Shown: positions 45,102 to 57,542, counted from the stretch's first letter. The stretch is 64,000 bases of DNA from Artemisia argyi (GCA_030686995.1 CM060704.1:108878542-108942541), one strand, 5' to 3'. The notes: generated by a model from the letters alone, not told the origin. Numbers and translations: made by a program.

Positions 45102-48100
45102 CAATGACCTTTGACAGATATAATTATATTGATACACGAGGCATATCTAAGTCATTTGTGGCTTAGGTCCCCAAAAGGAACTAATTCCTTTATTTTATGT
45201 GCAGGAACATTCAAAACCTAAAGAAGATCAAGGATATTCAGACAGTGGATGTTCCAGGCACATGACTGGCAATAAGTCCTATCTTTCGGATTTCAAACCT
45301 TATGATGGACAATTTGTCAGCTTTGGAGGTGGTATTGGTGGCAAAGTTTCTGGCAAAGGAACAATCAAGGCTGGAAACTTGGACTTTGAGAATGTGTATT
45401 ATGTGAAAGAACTCAAGTACAATCTCTTCAGTGTGTCACAGATGTGTGACAAGAAACATAGAGTTCTATTCACAGAAGATGAATGCTATATCTTATCTAA
45501 TGATTATAAGCTCCCTGATGAAAGTGATATTTTGCTTAAAATCCCTAGAAAAGGCAATCTATATGGCATAGACATGAAAAATATAGTGGCTAAAATGATG
45601 TTACTTGTTTGCTTGCAAAAGCCACATTGGATGAATCCATGCTTTAGCACAAAAGACTTGGTCATGTTAATTTCAAGACCATTAACAAGATTGTGAAAGA
45701 TGGTCTAGTCAGAGGTTTACCAGAGAAGAGATTTGAAAATGACCAAACATGTGTTGCCTGTCTTAAAGGCAAGCAACACAGAGCTTCATGCAAGACCAAA
45801 GCATATAATTCAATTGATCATCCACTTTACATGCTGCATATGGACTTGTTTGGCCCTACATCAGTGAGCAGCATAAATTTGAAGAAGTATTGTCTTGTTG
45901 TAACTGATAACTTTAGTAGATTTACATGGGTTTTCTTTTTAAGAACCAAGGATGAAACCACTGGCATCCTTAAGACATTCATTACTGAAGTTGAAAACCT
46001 AGTTGATTAGAAGATCAAGATCATCAGGTATGACAATGAGACATAGTTTAAAAACAAAGTTATGGATGATTTCTGCAGAGACAAAGGTATTAAGAGAGAA
46101 TTTAGTGTTGCAAGAGCTCCTCAACAAAATGGAGTTGCTGAAAGAAGAAACAGAACACTAATTGAGGCTGCTAGAACCATGTTAGCTGATTCTAAGCTAC
46201 CAGTGACTTTTTGGGCTGAAGCAGTTAACACTGCTTGTTATATACAGAGTAGGGTTTTAGTGGTGAAAACAAAGAACAAGACACCTTATGAGCTATTCAG
46301 AGGAAGACCCCCAACTTTGGATTTTATGAGGCCATTTGGATGTCATGTCACAATTCTCAATACCATTGATCATCTGGGAAAGTTTGAAGAAAAGTCAGAT
46401 GAAGGCTTCTTTGTTGGATATTCTATGGTTAGCAAGGCTTTTAGAGTCTATAACTTAAGAACAAAGAAGATTGAAGAGAATTTGCATGTTGAGTTTCTTG
46501 AAAATAAAACTAACATAGCAGGTTCAGGACTAGAATGGTTATTTGATCTTGAGACATTATCAAATACAATGAATTATGTACCCATTACCTCAGGTACAGG
46601 AGGGAATAGTCTTGAAGAATCAGAAGAATTCATTGATGAGGATGAATCTTGCAAAGATGATGAAGATGATAAAGATCAAATTGTTATGCCACTTTGGGAC
46701 TTTGCTGACAATAATGAAGACTCACAACCTTCAAAGAATTCTGAAAAGGATAGTGATGCAAATGTTGTGAATTTTGATGTTTTGAATAAAGAAATTCCTG
46801 CTAGCAGTGGTAATTCAATTCCCACTGCTACAACAGAAGTTTCCACTGATGGTCCAAATGTGGAAAATTCAACTCAGGAATCACCCAGTGATGATGTAGA
46901 GATCTCTAACATGCCAACAACATTTGATATTCCAAGCACATCACAGAGTTCAATTCACAAAGTGCATCCACTTGAAAATGTTATTGGTTAGTTACAATCA
47001 GGTGTCAAGACAAGAAGGCAGACAAAGAAAGATGATGCTCATGGGTTCATTAGTAAAGTTTATGAGTCCAAGAAGCACAAGAACAAGAATGAATGTTTGT
47101 TTTTCTGTTTTCTATCACAAGTGGAGCCTAAAAATGTTTATAAGGATTTAGAAGAATCTAGCTGGGTTGAGGCAATACAAGAGGAATTGTTGCAATTCAA
47201 ACTTCAGAAGGTTTGGGTTCTTTGTGATTTGCCTGATGGAATGAAGGTGATTGGTACTAAGCGGGTTTTCAGAAACAAGAAAGATGAAAGAGGTATTGTT
47301 ATCAGGAACAAAGCTAGATTAGTTGCTCAAGGATACACTCAAGAGGAGGGTATTGACTATGAAGAAGTTTTTGCTGCTGTTGCAAGGATTGAGGCTATTA
47401 GATTGTTTCTAGCCTATGCATCCTTTATGGGCTTTATTGTCTATCAAATGGATGTTAAGAGTGCCTTCCTGTATGAAAAGATTGATGAGGAGGTCTATGT
47501 CTCTCAACCTCCAGGCTTTGAAGATCCTCAACACCCTAATAAAGTGTATAAAGTTGTTAAGGCTCTTTATGGCTTACATCAAGCTCTAAGGAAGTGGTAT
47601 GAAACCTTAGCTACTAATCTGTTGAATAATGGGTTTCATAGAGGAAAGATTGATCAAACTTTGTTCATCAAGAAAGACAAAGGTGATATTCTACTTGTTC
47701 AAGTCTATGTTGATGATATCATCTTCGGATCTACTAGACAAGAGATGTGCAAAGAGTTTGAAAAGTTGATGAAGGATGAATTCCAAATGAGTTCCAAGGG
47801 AGAACTTACTTTCTTTTTGGGACTGCAAGTACAGCAAAGGAAAGATGGCATCTTTATCAGTCAAGACAAATATGTAGCTGAGATTATAAGGAAGTTCAAA
47901 TTTTCTGATGCAAAACCTTCAAATACCCCTGCTGATAAGACTACTCATCTATTGTTGAAGAATGCTAGTGGAGCAGATGTTGATGTGCACACTTACAGAT
48001 CTATGATTGGTTCCCTGATGTATCTCACTTCATCAAGACCAGACATTATGTTTGCTGTATGTGCTTGTGCAAGATTTCAAGTTACTCCAAAGACATCACA

Positions 48101-48650
48101 TATGACAGCAGTAGAGAAGATTTTCAGGTATTTGAAGACATATCCTAATCTAGGATTGTGGTATCCAAGAGAATCCCCTATTGAATTGATCACATACTCA
48201 GATAGTGATTATGCTGGTGCAAGTTTGGATAAAAGGTCAACTACAGGTGGATGTCAATTTCTTGGATGTAGATTGGTGTCATGACAATGTAAGAAACAAA
48301 CAATGGTGGCTACTTCAACCACTAAAGCAAAATATGTAGCTGCTGCTAGCTGTTGCGCTCAGATCTTATGGCTTCAAAATCAATTGTTGGATTATGGGTA
48401 CAATTTCATGAACACCATTATCTATATAGACAATAGTAGTACCATATGCATTATTAAAAATAATGTGCAACATATTAAAACTAAACACATTGAAATTAGA
48501 CATCATTTTATTAGAGATTGTTATGAGAAAAAGCTTATTAAAGTTGTCAAAATTCATACTGATGACAACTATGCTGATTTATTAACAAAAGGGCTTGATG
48601 TGGGTAGGTTTCAGTACTTGGTAACAGGTATCAGAATGTTAAACCCATAA
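45102..48650 (+). pseudogene. E2 pol (resumes after E1): protease to RNase H
   Basis: The E2 gag end resumes at 45102, followed by pol. The protease motif SDSGCSRHMTGN is near 45245. A one-base deletion near 45595 shifts the frame. Integrase carries stops at 46008 and 46042 and reads YDNET*F where E1 has CDNGTEF. A stop at 46989 ends the linker. RT (47110-48000) is open and keeps the catalytic VYVDD at about 47705. One stop (TGA at 48282, from TGG) interrupts RNase H, which otherwise continues to the TAA at 48648. RNase H also reads STTKAKY for the usual STTEAEY. The copy is dead but its RT active site is intact, unlike that of E1. Confidence 0.9.
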
Positions 48651-48944
48651 ATTTTTGATGTCTAATAATTTTCAGTGTTGCAGGATAGTTTTTAGGTACT
48701 AATATTGTCTGTATATGTTTGTATGGTTTTCTACTAACTTGTATGCAGAGGAATGTAAGCACAGTGGAAATCATGGTACAAACAGTGGAAAAATTTGCTC
48801 TCTCAGTGACAAAAGAAGAAGATAAAAGTACTTTCATTATTTCAACAAACAATAACAAAGTACATCCATTCAGAGAGTCAAAACACAAACATAACATCAC
48901 GAAACACAAGGATTCGTAACCTAACACCTAAACTTTCAGACTAG

Positions 48945-49400
48945 CTACTCCATGGGAATCTTCCCTTTACCCTCATAGTCATGCTTGCCCTTAGAAGCTT
49001 TCTTTCTCTTGTCATCGAAAGAAATTTGCTTTCTTGGACAAGCAAGGCCCAACCCTTGCTTGGGTGGCTTTGGCAATCTTGAAGGCTTTTCAATTGCAGG
49101 CCACTTCATGTTGACTATGGCTGACTCAAGAGATGTAGTGAGGGCTTTTAGAAGCTCCTTGGACAGGGTATAGGTTGGATCATCATCATCAGAGGAAGAG
49201 CTTGAGTAAAATTCTAGAGATGGAGCAGGAGCAGCTGAAATCTTCTTGTTAGGCGTCATGTTGGAGGATGTAGCTGTTGCAGCACTTGAAGGAAAATATC
49301 CACTCCATCCAGCTGAGAGTTCTTCTGAATCAGAACAATAGTTGATTTGATCATCTGATGTGTCATCAGATGAGATGTAGATTAAAGAAAACCAACTCAT
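48945..49400 (-). CDS. Antisense ORF in the 3' region of E2 (unknown protein)
   Basis: Homologue of the E1 antisense ORF. The frame is open from 49484, but the ATG at 49400 (MSWFSLIYISSDD) is chosen because it aligns with the E1 start. It also has the same 66-bp spacing to a TATAAAAG box (49473-49466 minus). That start gives 151 codons, ending KGKIPME. Over about 143 shared positions most residues are identical. The SLEFYSSSSSDD and LACPRKQ(I/L)SFDDKRKK blocks are nearly unchanged. The visible length differences from E1 are whole codons: one Asn extra before KKI, one codon fewer in the Ser/Asp cluster. No other E2 frame of this length is undamaged, apart from RT. Confidence 0.65.
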   Translation of the reverse strand: MSWFSLIYISSDDTSDDQINYCSDSEELSAGWSGYFPSSAATATSSNMTPNKKISAAPAPSLEFYSSSSSDDDDPTYTLSKELLKALTTSLESAIVNMKWPAIEKPSRLPKPPKQGLGLACPRKQISFDDKRKKASKGKHDYEGKGKIPME

Positions 49401-50324
49401 GATGATGTTTAGGGTTTGTGATATTGGAGATAAGTTTTGATGAAGAATTATGTGTTTTGAGTCCCCTTTTATAAGCAAAGTCAATGTCGAAGGATAATTA
49501 ATGAAGGTTATTTACTCTTATCTGTTTTGGTAGGTTGGAGGAGTAAATTTGGATATTGGGTTGACTTTGGAGAGATATTTTTATGAATAGTAACTTGGTC
49601 AAAAAGTTACTTTGGGTTAAATTATATTGGTTATGTTTGGTGTTTCTTACTTATGCAGAATACAAACCAATATTGTTTGAGTAATTGGAGTTATAAGGTG
49701 TGTATCTCAGACACACAACAAATGGTTATTGATTCACCATGTCTAATCAACATAAGAATCAACTAGTCCAGAGCAAACGGCTACTGGTAAAGACTTATCA
49801 GATCCGTTTATGGTTGATAGTTTACCCAAAACTATATGGTCATCAACTCACCATATTCCATGTGATGAAGAGTTAGCTAGTCCATAGCAAACGGCTTATG
49901 GTAAAGACATATCAAATCTGTTTATAGCTGATAGTTTACTAAAAACTATAAGTAGAGCAGTTTATTTTACATGTTTTACTTACCACTGCTCTTTGATATT
50001 TTGTGAAAATTTACCACTGCTAGTTCACAGTTACCACTGCAAGAGTAATTTTTACCACTGGTGAACTAGTCGTTACAACTGTTGTGTCAGTAATCTTATT
50101 TTTAACTAGCCGTTGTAAAATAACCGTGTTTCCTTATTAATAGGGTAACTTTTGTGAATTATCCACTTACCAATTTTAATATATTCTTTTTCCAAAGATA
50201 AATTCTTTCCTAAGATAATTCACATTACGCATACTCCTTAAAACCCTATTAGTATAAATTCATCATCATACGGCTTGATTCTTATTCTCGATTACTAACA
50301 CTTTTATCTTTCTCTCACAAAATT
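49401..50324. promoter_or_regulatory. Divergent intergenic region of E2
   Basis: This 924-bp spacer has the same layout as in E1. The antisense TATAAAAG (49466-49473) is at one end. At the other, TATAAATT (50253-50260) lies 65 bp before the ORF3 ATG, with a pyrimidine-rich leader. GCAAACGGCT occurs at about 49773 and 49885. TACCACTGC motifs are at about 49980, 50011 and 50032, with TACCACTGG at 50054. Confidence 0.5.
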
Positions 50325-52696
50325 ATGGCGATTCTTAACTTTACTGAGGAGCACAACCAAGTGGCCTATTTACAAAAGTCAAACAAAAAGAGTGGCCCTG
50401 TTTTCCATCAGATTGTGGATTTTCTCAATACAACCCATATAAGGTATGCTTTAACTGTTAATCCCACAATCTTTGTTTCTCATATCAAACAGTTCTGGAA
50501 CACTGTGGAGTCCATAACTATTGAACAGAGAGACACACAAGAAACTGTGGAAGCTCTTAGAGCCACAGTGGATGGGGTAACTATTGATGTTACTGATTCA
50601 TCTTTGAGGAGAGTTCTCCAATTGGATGATCTCAATGGTATCATCACATTACGCAATTCAGATATTTTCAAAAATATTGCTTCCATGGGGTATGATACAT
50701 CTTATCAAAAAGTTACTTTCAGAAAAGGATGTTTTTGTCCCCATTGGAGATTTTTAATACATACTCTTTTACATTGTCTAAGTCCTAAGAAAACTTCTTA
50801 TGAACAATTTGCATCAACCATTGCTTACCCTTTGGTTTGCTTGGCTACTGATAGGACTTTCAATTTTTCAAAGTTTATTTTCAATAATATGAAAGGCAAT
50901 GTAAAGAGTTCATATAAATTTTTGATGTATCCAAGGTTTGTGCAAGCAGTGTTAAATGAATTTCAACTGCAAACCCACAAAAGAGTTTATCAAACCCCCT
51001 GTCTTTAGCCCAAAGTTTTTTGAAATATGTGTAAGGCTTTAGAACTTTGAAATGGGGAGGTTAAACCACTTTTTCCTGAAATGCTTTCAAAGATTTCACA
51101 GGTACAGGGTGAAGATGCAACCATCCCAGTTGTATCCCATCACACACCCACTATTGTAGTTCCACCTATTCAACATACCCCTGCAGTAACTCACACATAT
51201 GAGAGAAGGCAAAAACAGCCAACTTCTCTCATTACAACATTGCATGTTGCTGAACCTTTAGGTTTAGGAACAAGCAGTGGTTGTTCAAGGCTTCATTCTA
51301 GTCCAACTAGAGAAGAGCCTAAATCAATGCCCTATGATTCACCTCTCCCAACAGGTCACACAGTTGTAAGTGTTGAGGGTAGTGTGCAACCAAATGAATT
51401 GATGGAATTATGTTCCAAATTAGTCAAACAGGTTCAAGCTCTGGAGAAAGATCTGGCAATGACTAAGCAACAACATGCCACAGAGCTTAACCAGATGAAG
51501 GCAGAGATTAAGAGGTTATACGATGAAGTTGAGAGCCTAAAGAAGCACAGATATTCCACTTCACCTCATCATGATGATGACTCAGCCTACTTTAGTGAAG
51601 ATTTGGGGAATTCTCCCAAACAGGGGAGGATTAGAACTGAAGCAGAGTTTAAGGGGAGGAGACTAAATTTTGAACAAGATTTTGCTGAGCTTGATGATTT
51701 TGATAATGTTCAAGAAAAGGAAGATGAAGCTGTGGGATCAAAAGAAATTTTTGCTGAAGCAGTTGAAACTCATAAAGTCACGGTGGAAACAGATATAGAT
51801 GTAGTAGATGTTGCTGATGCATAATTTCAAAGAAAAAGATTGGAAAAAGGAAAAGTTCATGTTGTTGATGAATCATCTGAGTTACAATCAAAGAAGATTT
51901 CAAAGAAAGAACAAGCTCAGATAGATTATGATGCAAAATTGGCAAAGGAATTAGAAGCAGCTGAAATTGAAAAGAAGAAAAAGCAAGAGGAGGAACAGAT
52001 TACAAGATTCATGGAAGCTAAGATGTTGGATAAATTGGAAACAGTGATGGAAGAACCACTTTCTATTGTTCCACCAACCATACTACATGAGAAACCACCA
52101 ATGTTCACTTATGTGCCTACAGAAGAAGAGATTGAGTTCTTAATTGCAAATGATCCAGTGATTAGGAAGAAGGTAGTAGAACTCATTGCTAATACAACTA
52201 TAAATGAAGATCAAAGGTCTGCTCAATTGAAGGGCTTCATTCAGATGAAGAATCAATAGGCACTTGATGATATCATTGGCACAGTAAGAAAGGGTCAAAA
52301 GAAACCAAGACAACCTACAAAGGCACAAATTATTGCTGAGAGGAAGACCTATTGTTGTGATGTTGGAAATTGGAAGATGGCACAATTTAAAGGAATGACA
52401 CATGATCAAATTGAAGGAATTTATTATAGGGTTAAAAGACAGGATAGTCATTGCATCCCTATTGATAAAGAACCTAAATTTATGATGTCAAAAAGGTTAG
52501 GAGTGAGTCTTGAACCCAAAGATGCTAAGAAATTGAAGACTCAGGAATTATCTCAAGCAAAAGAAGGTGTCAGCAAGTTGACTGAAGAACAAGTTACAAA
52601 TATGGTGCTTATTGAAACTGAAGTGCTAAATGTAGAACCTTTACAAGCAAGATGTCCAGTAGTTGGTTGGGAAATCTATTCTGATGATTTTGGTGT

Positions 52697-53110
52697 TGTT
52701 AGCATTAGAAGTGTTGATCATTTATGAAATCAAAGTGAGATCTCAATGATCGTCCCTTAGGGGGAGATTGTTAGGATTAAAAGTGACGATCTTTATTGAG
52801 TCAAATAGTTAGTTAAATATATCAATGTAATAGTTAGTAAATGCTAGTTTATTAAGTTTATGTGTATTATTCATGCTTGTATAAAGTCTAAGGGCTAGTT
52901 ATGTAATATGGTCAAAGATATGTGAAGCCCTAGACTACAAGTATAAATACACATGTAAGGCCTCATTTTGAGGTTGGTTCTCTTAGGTAATAACATTGTC
53001 TTTCATTTACACACACTAGGAGATCCCATCCACTCTCTCTCTCTACTTACTTTCTCTCTCTAGGTTTAGGCAAGAATCATATGTGAAATAGGTTGTTCTA
53101 CGGTCTTACA
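52697..53110 (+). repeat. 5' LTR of E3
   Basis: It starts TGTTAGCATT and ends CTTACA, with TATAAATA at 52942-52949. An internal TTAGGGGGAGAT (about 52758-52769) followed by TGTTAGGATT reproduces the polypurine-tract/LTR junction inside the LTR. Confidence 0.85.
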
Positions 53111-53220
53111 AGTGGTATCAATCGCCTAGGGATAATATAGGTTGTTTTAGGTTTGATTTGGTTGAAAAAACTTGGTATAAAAGTGATTTTTTAAGATTTA
53201 GGTTACTGTTCATCGCCTAC

Positions 53221-53760
53221 ATATCGAGTTTGGATCAATTCTATCGAGTTAGGATCTAGTCTATCGAGTTAGGATCAGTTCTATCGAGTTTGGATCAATT
53301 CTATCGAGTTAGGATCTAGTCTATCGAGTTAAGATCAGTTCTATCGAGTTTGGATCATTTTCTATCGAGATAGGAAAGTCTGTCGAGTTAGAACTTTTCT
53401 GACTTACCGAGTTAAGTTTGGGTTCTAGCGAGTTAGCTTCAGTTTTTATCGAGTTAAGTTACTTATTGGCGAGTTAGCCTTTTACCTAATCGTTTATCGA
53501 GTTAGGTTCTTTGTGGCAACTAACTAAGGGAAACTCTGCCCAAATTTTTAGAATCTTATCGAGTTTGATCACTTTACCGAGTTTAAGAATCTTATCGAGT
53601 TTGATAATCTTACCGAGTTTGACAAACTTCTAAGACAAACCGAGTTTGGATTTTAATGGACATATCGAGTTAGACAACTTTCAAGGATATACCGAGTTTG
53701 CATTTTCTGAGGTTACCGAGTTAGAACTTTCAAGAATTATCAAGTTTTTTGGCGGGAAAA
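53221..53760 (+). repeat. CGAGTT repeat region in the E3 leader
   Basis: 53221-53340 is six 20-bp units (CTATCGAGTT followed by AGGATCTAGT, AGGATCAGTT or TGGATCAATT) arranged as two 60-bp higher-order repeats. From 53341 to about 53760 the core (A/C)CGAGTT or TCGAGTT continues at irregular spacing about 15 more times. The region lies between the primer site and the gag ATG, so it is part of the RNA leader. Confidence 0.85.
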
Positions 53761-54132
53761 TTTGAGTAAAATTTATTTTTTACACGAGACTAAACGTTCA
53801 ATTTTTACGCGAGATTCAAAGTTTGGTATAACATTGAAACTTTCGGCCGAAAATTCAAATTTTTAGGCCAAAATTCAAATTTTTTCGGTAAAATTTGGCG
53901 TCAAAATTTTTAAAACTCAAATTTTTCTAGTAACCTTAGAATTGGATTTTATAGTGATTTTCAAATTTTGAGAAAGAAAATTTTCATACTCAATTTTTGG
54001 CGGGAAATTACGAAATCAATCAGATCAACCGAGAACGAACTTTCATCTTCACCAAAACATCTAATCTTCAACAACAACCTTTGTTATCTTTCAAAAGATC
54101 CTCAGAACAACGTTTCACTTTGAATTCAAATC

Positions 54133-54504
54133 ATGGCAACTCAACAAGACATTCATGCTGCCGGTGCCGAAAACCGACCTCCAATGCTTGAAAAAGGTGG
54201 ATATCTTCCATGGACAAGCCGCATGCTTCGTTACATCAAAACAAAGCCTCATGGTAAATTAATGATCAAATCCATTGAAAAAGGTCCATTTCAGCCAAGA
54301 CAAGTTCAAATCGAAGGTGATCCAAATACAACACCTCCTACTCAACCATTCGTGCGTGCACAAACAGAAGCAGATTACACAGAGGAAGACAAGAAGCAGA
54401 TCGCCGCTGATGATATGGCTTATGCACACATAACAGTGTATAACCCGCGATTTTCAAAAAAAGGACCCTGTTGTACATTTATGTGCCACAATCCTGAAAG
54501 ATAA
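54133..54504 (+). pseudogene. E3 truncated Copia gag
   Basis: The frame starts at the ATG at 54133 (MATQQDIHAAGAENRPPMLE) and has the layout of Copia gag N-termini common in Asteraceae. The motifs are LPWTSRMLRYIKTKPHGKL, a Pro/Gln linker, then EEDKKQIAADDMAY. Homology stops after about residue 105 (around 54450), where the usual helical gag core should follow. The frame ends at 54502. About two thirds of a normal gag is therefore missing, including the zinc knuckle. It may be a non-functional remnant, or the leader and first part of gag may be kept for RNA packaging (inference). Confidence 0.75.
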
Positions 54505-56570
54505 GAAGACTTCTCTCCAAAAATCTTATCAAAGTCTTCTTAATTTTTTTTTGAGCAAAATGTTGGAAAATGTTTCAAAAAGTTTATCAAAACTTTTTAG
54601 CTCAAGATATTACTCCCTCAAATCCTTAAAAGCTTTAATTTAATCAAAATGTTCTAATTTTGAGGGGAAGTAATAAAATAATGTTCCAAAATGATCATGC
54701 TTAAAGGAAACTTATTCGTAATTATCAAACATCCGTTTCTCTCCATAAGCTATCCAAAAACAAAGGTTTTAATCAATTGGTATAAAAAATACCATGGATA
54801 TGCTATTTTTGAGGGGGAGAAGACATGATTAAAATGTGATCGTCTTGAATCTCAAAAAAGCTCGACTCAGAAATGACCTAAGAATTGACGAAACAACAAA
54901 AGTTAGTAATCGAAAATACATATCCTCGACGGGTAATAACATCAAGTTAGTTACTAGAGCTAGTTGTCACCTAAAAGCTGACAATGGAACTCTTTAACTA
55001 GCCACGTAAGCGTGTCTCGAAAAGGATTTGTCTTAGTAGAAATGTACCGTTTCGAGAAACTTTCTGTGGATATGACCAGGCCGGGTAATAACTTCAAGCT
55101 AGTCTAACTAGTGATGTAAGCGTGTCTCGAATCGGTTGTGTTCATTGAAAGTGAATCAATTCAAAAGCGCAAACTCCTCACGCATGTGCAAATTTCTTAA
55201 AAATCCATGAGCACATGTGAAGGGGGAGTCCTTCAAATGAAATGCAAAACTCTCGAAGTGTTAACAAAGTATGTTTTTTTTATCATAAACACTTTGAGAG
55301 ATTTTCATAAATGGTTTCATGGCAATTATAGGATAGTCATGGAGTTATAAGGTGATTAAGGTTAGGAAAAACCGTCCTATGATCCGCCAGAGCCGGAGGG
55401 ATCTACCCAAGGACAATTCCAATAGATTAGAATTAGAAGTCCTTAGGTATGATTTGAAAAAAGGAGAAAATAATGAAAGGAGAAAGAAGGGGTTGAAGAA
55501 TTAAAAGGAAAAGCAAATGAAAGGGTGAAAAGAAATAGCCCTCCAAATGTTCAACCTTAGGGCAGAAACCGGGTTCAACTCATATGCTACTGGTTGTTAC
55601 TAAGGTGACACTGGTATTGAAGATAAAGACGTCATGGATCCAGTGACGCACTGCACTAAACCTTCTTGCCACTCGAGTATCTCTCAAAAGGTACTTGTTT
55701 CATTCTCACGGGGAACCAGTGTAATCTATCGACTTATCTCTTAGAGATGGTTGATATTGAAGCAGGAGACCCCTCCCTAGTCTCCGCATAGGAAAACCAA
55801 ATTATTCACTTATCGAGTCTAGAGCCATGAGATTCATTAAAAAGATCTCTTAGGATACACTTCCTATGAATACACTTGTGTTCGCCAAAAAGGACACAAG
55901 TTGTAAGAGTCTTTATGAGATCTACGGATCTTGCCTTATCTATCATGATGGTTACTATGTCTCAAATGGTCTACAGTTGTAGGGTGATCTCCAACAACTC
56001 ACCTGAATCATTGACGTACTTCGGTGGATCTAGTAAGCCCTTTCAAGGGTATCTGGTTCAGGAACGGCCTTGGTAAGGGTTAGAAGGAGTCTTCACACTA
56101 TGCTGTTGACGATCTCTAATTCCGAACCTATAAGTACCGGTTGATTTATTGCTAACTGTTTTATGCAGGTACTCATAAATGTTCCTCGGAGAAAGACCGT
56201 TACCATCACTCAAAAATCCACATGCTCATACCCTGCAAAGCTCTCTTCAAAGATCAAAGCAAAGCAAAGTTCAGAATGTTTCTAAGTCAAAGTCAAAGAA
56301 TCTTCAAACTAAAGAAACAAAGATTAGAGTCAAAGAGAAGAGAACTTCACAAAGATTCAAAGCCAAACAAAGTATGAGCATGTTGGAAAAGACGTAAAGA
56401 CAACAGAGTAAAGATATTGATCAAAGGCAAGAAAGATCACAAAGCATGATTGGAACAAAGAAACTAGCAAAACTATTACACAAGGACTCAAAGTTCAAGA
56501 GAACAAGCTTCAAAGATCAAAGATCAAAGTCTCAAAAGAGAGATCTCAATGATCACCCTTAGGGGGAGAT
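54505..56570 (+). other. Non-coding interior of E3 and tandem polypurine tracts
   Basis: No known protein is encoded. Two imperfect copies of a block containing GGGTAATAAC...CAAG and GTAAGCGTGTCTCGAA lie around 54935-55030 and 55082-55130. From about 56220 to 56530 the strand is A-rich with many CAAAG units. One 72-codon Lys/Ser-rich frame (56179-56397) is probably an accident of that composition. The segment ends with CTTAGGGGGAGAT (56558-56570), the polypurine tract. Confidence 0.55.
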
Positions 56571-56981
56571 TGTTAGCATTAGAAGTGTTGATCATTTATG
56601 AAATCAAAGTGAGATCTCAATGATCGTCCCTTAGGGGGAGATTGTTAGGATTAAAAGTGACGATCTTTATTGAGTCAAATAGTTAGTTAAATATATCAAT
56701 GTAATAGTTAGTAAATGCTAGTTTATTTTTATGTGTATTATTCATGCTTGTATAAAGTCTAAGGGCTAGTTATGTAATATGGTCAAAGATATGTGAAGCC
56801 CTAGACTACAAGTATAAATACACATGTAAGGCCTCATTTTGAGGTTGGTTCTCTTAGGTAATAACATTGTCTTTCATTTACACACACTAGGAGATCCCAT
56901 CCACTCTCTCTCTCTACTTACTTTCTCTCTCTAGGTTTAGGCAAGAATCATATGTGAAATAGGTTGTTCTACGGTCCTACA
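56571..56981 (+). repeat. 3' LTR of E3
   Basis: It is the copy of 52697-53110. TATAAATA is at 56813-56820. It also contains the internal second polypurine tract (56628-56640) followed by TGTTAGGATT. Confidence 0.85.
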
Positions 56982-57532
56982 GGTGTAGCATGGAAGATTA
57001 TCAGAACTGGTAATGTCACAAGTATTTGTAGAGATTTTGAAGATGTTGTTAGATCTTGTGATAGAGAATATTTGGATACTCTGTGGAGGATTATTCAAGA
57101 TCAGTTCAAGAAAGATGAACTTGTTGATGTCAAAGCTCAAGAGTTGTGGGTTCACTTCAGAAGATTATATGAACCTGACCCTAGTGACAGATATTGGAGA
57201 TTTGAAGCTCATAATATGAATACTCTGCGGAAATTCTATGATTCAAGTGTTATACATCATGTTTCTACTCAAGATGGAGTTGATGTGATTATGTTAGCTG
57301 AGAAGGAATATCCATTGAGAGCTGGTGTTCTTACTGTTATGATGTCAGTTAAGCTCAGATGTTGGGAAAGAAGTGAAGTCACAGAAGATTTGTTACAGAG
57401 AATTTATGATCAAAGTGTGAGGGCTGATAAGGAGTTAAGAAAAAGAAGATAAGTGTTTGGAAGAATTCCCATATCCTCACATATGCTGACTACTTGAAGA
57501 AACTTATTGATTTACATGTTAATCATAAGTTT

Positions 57533-57541
57533 AGGGGAGGA
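57533..57541 (+). promoter_or_regulatory. Polypurine tract of E2
   Basis: AGGGGAGGA and a T lie directly before the 3' LTR, as in E1. Confidence 0.8.
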
Positions 57542-57542
57542 T

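Larger units (their letters stand above)
52692..56986 (+). mobile_element. Non-autonomous Copia element E3 (TSD GGTGT)
   Basis: Its LTRs are 52697-53110 (414 bp) and 56571-56981 (411 bp), nearly identical apart from a 3-bp gap and about one substitution. The exact duplication GGTGT occurs at 52692-52696 and 56982-56986. A primer site starting TGGTATCA follows at 53113. Only the first ~120 codons of a Copia gag are present. The rest of the 3.4 kb interior is a repeat-rich leader and non-coding sequence, so enzymes must come from another element. It interrupts ORF3 of E2 and is among the youngest insertions here. Confidence 0.9.
50325..57452 (+). pseudogene. E2 ORF3, interrupted by element E3
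   Basis: The start ATG at 50325 matches E1 (MAILNFTEEHNQVAYLQKSN). The same frame runs to the E3 insertion point at 52696, with stops at 51006, 51822 and 52257 and further damage between about 51000 and 51080. After E3 it resumes at 56987 in the same frame. There it encodes the C-terminal domain (LWVHFRRLYEPD; AEKEYPLRAG) to the TAA at 57450. Removing E3 and one GGTGT copy restores alignment with E1 around 44055. As in E1, coiled-coil segments separate the N-terminal and C-terminal domains. Confidence 0.8.

Noticed and set aside
53221..53340. Regular repeats with a CRISPR-like look
   Set aside because: The repeats are contiguous 20-bp units without unique spacers, in a plant retrotransposon leader. 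They are a tandem array.
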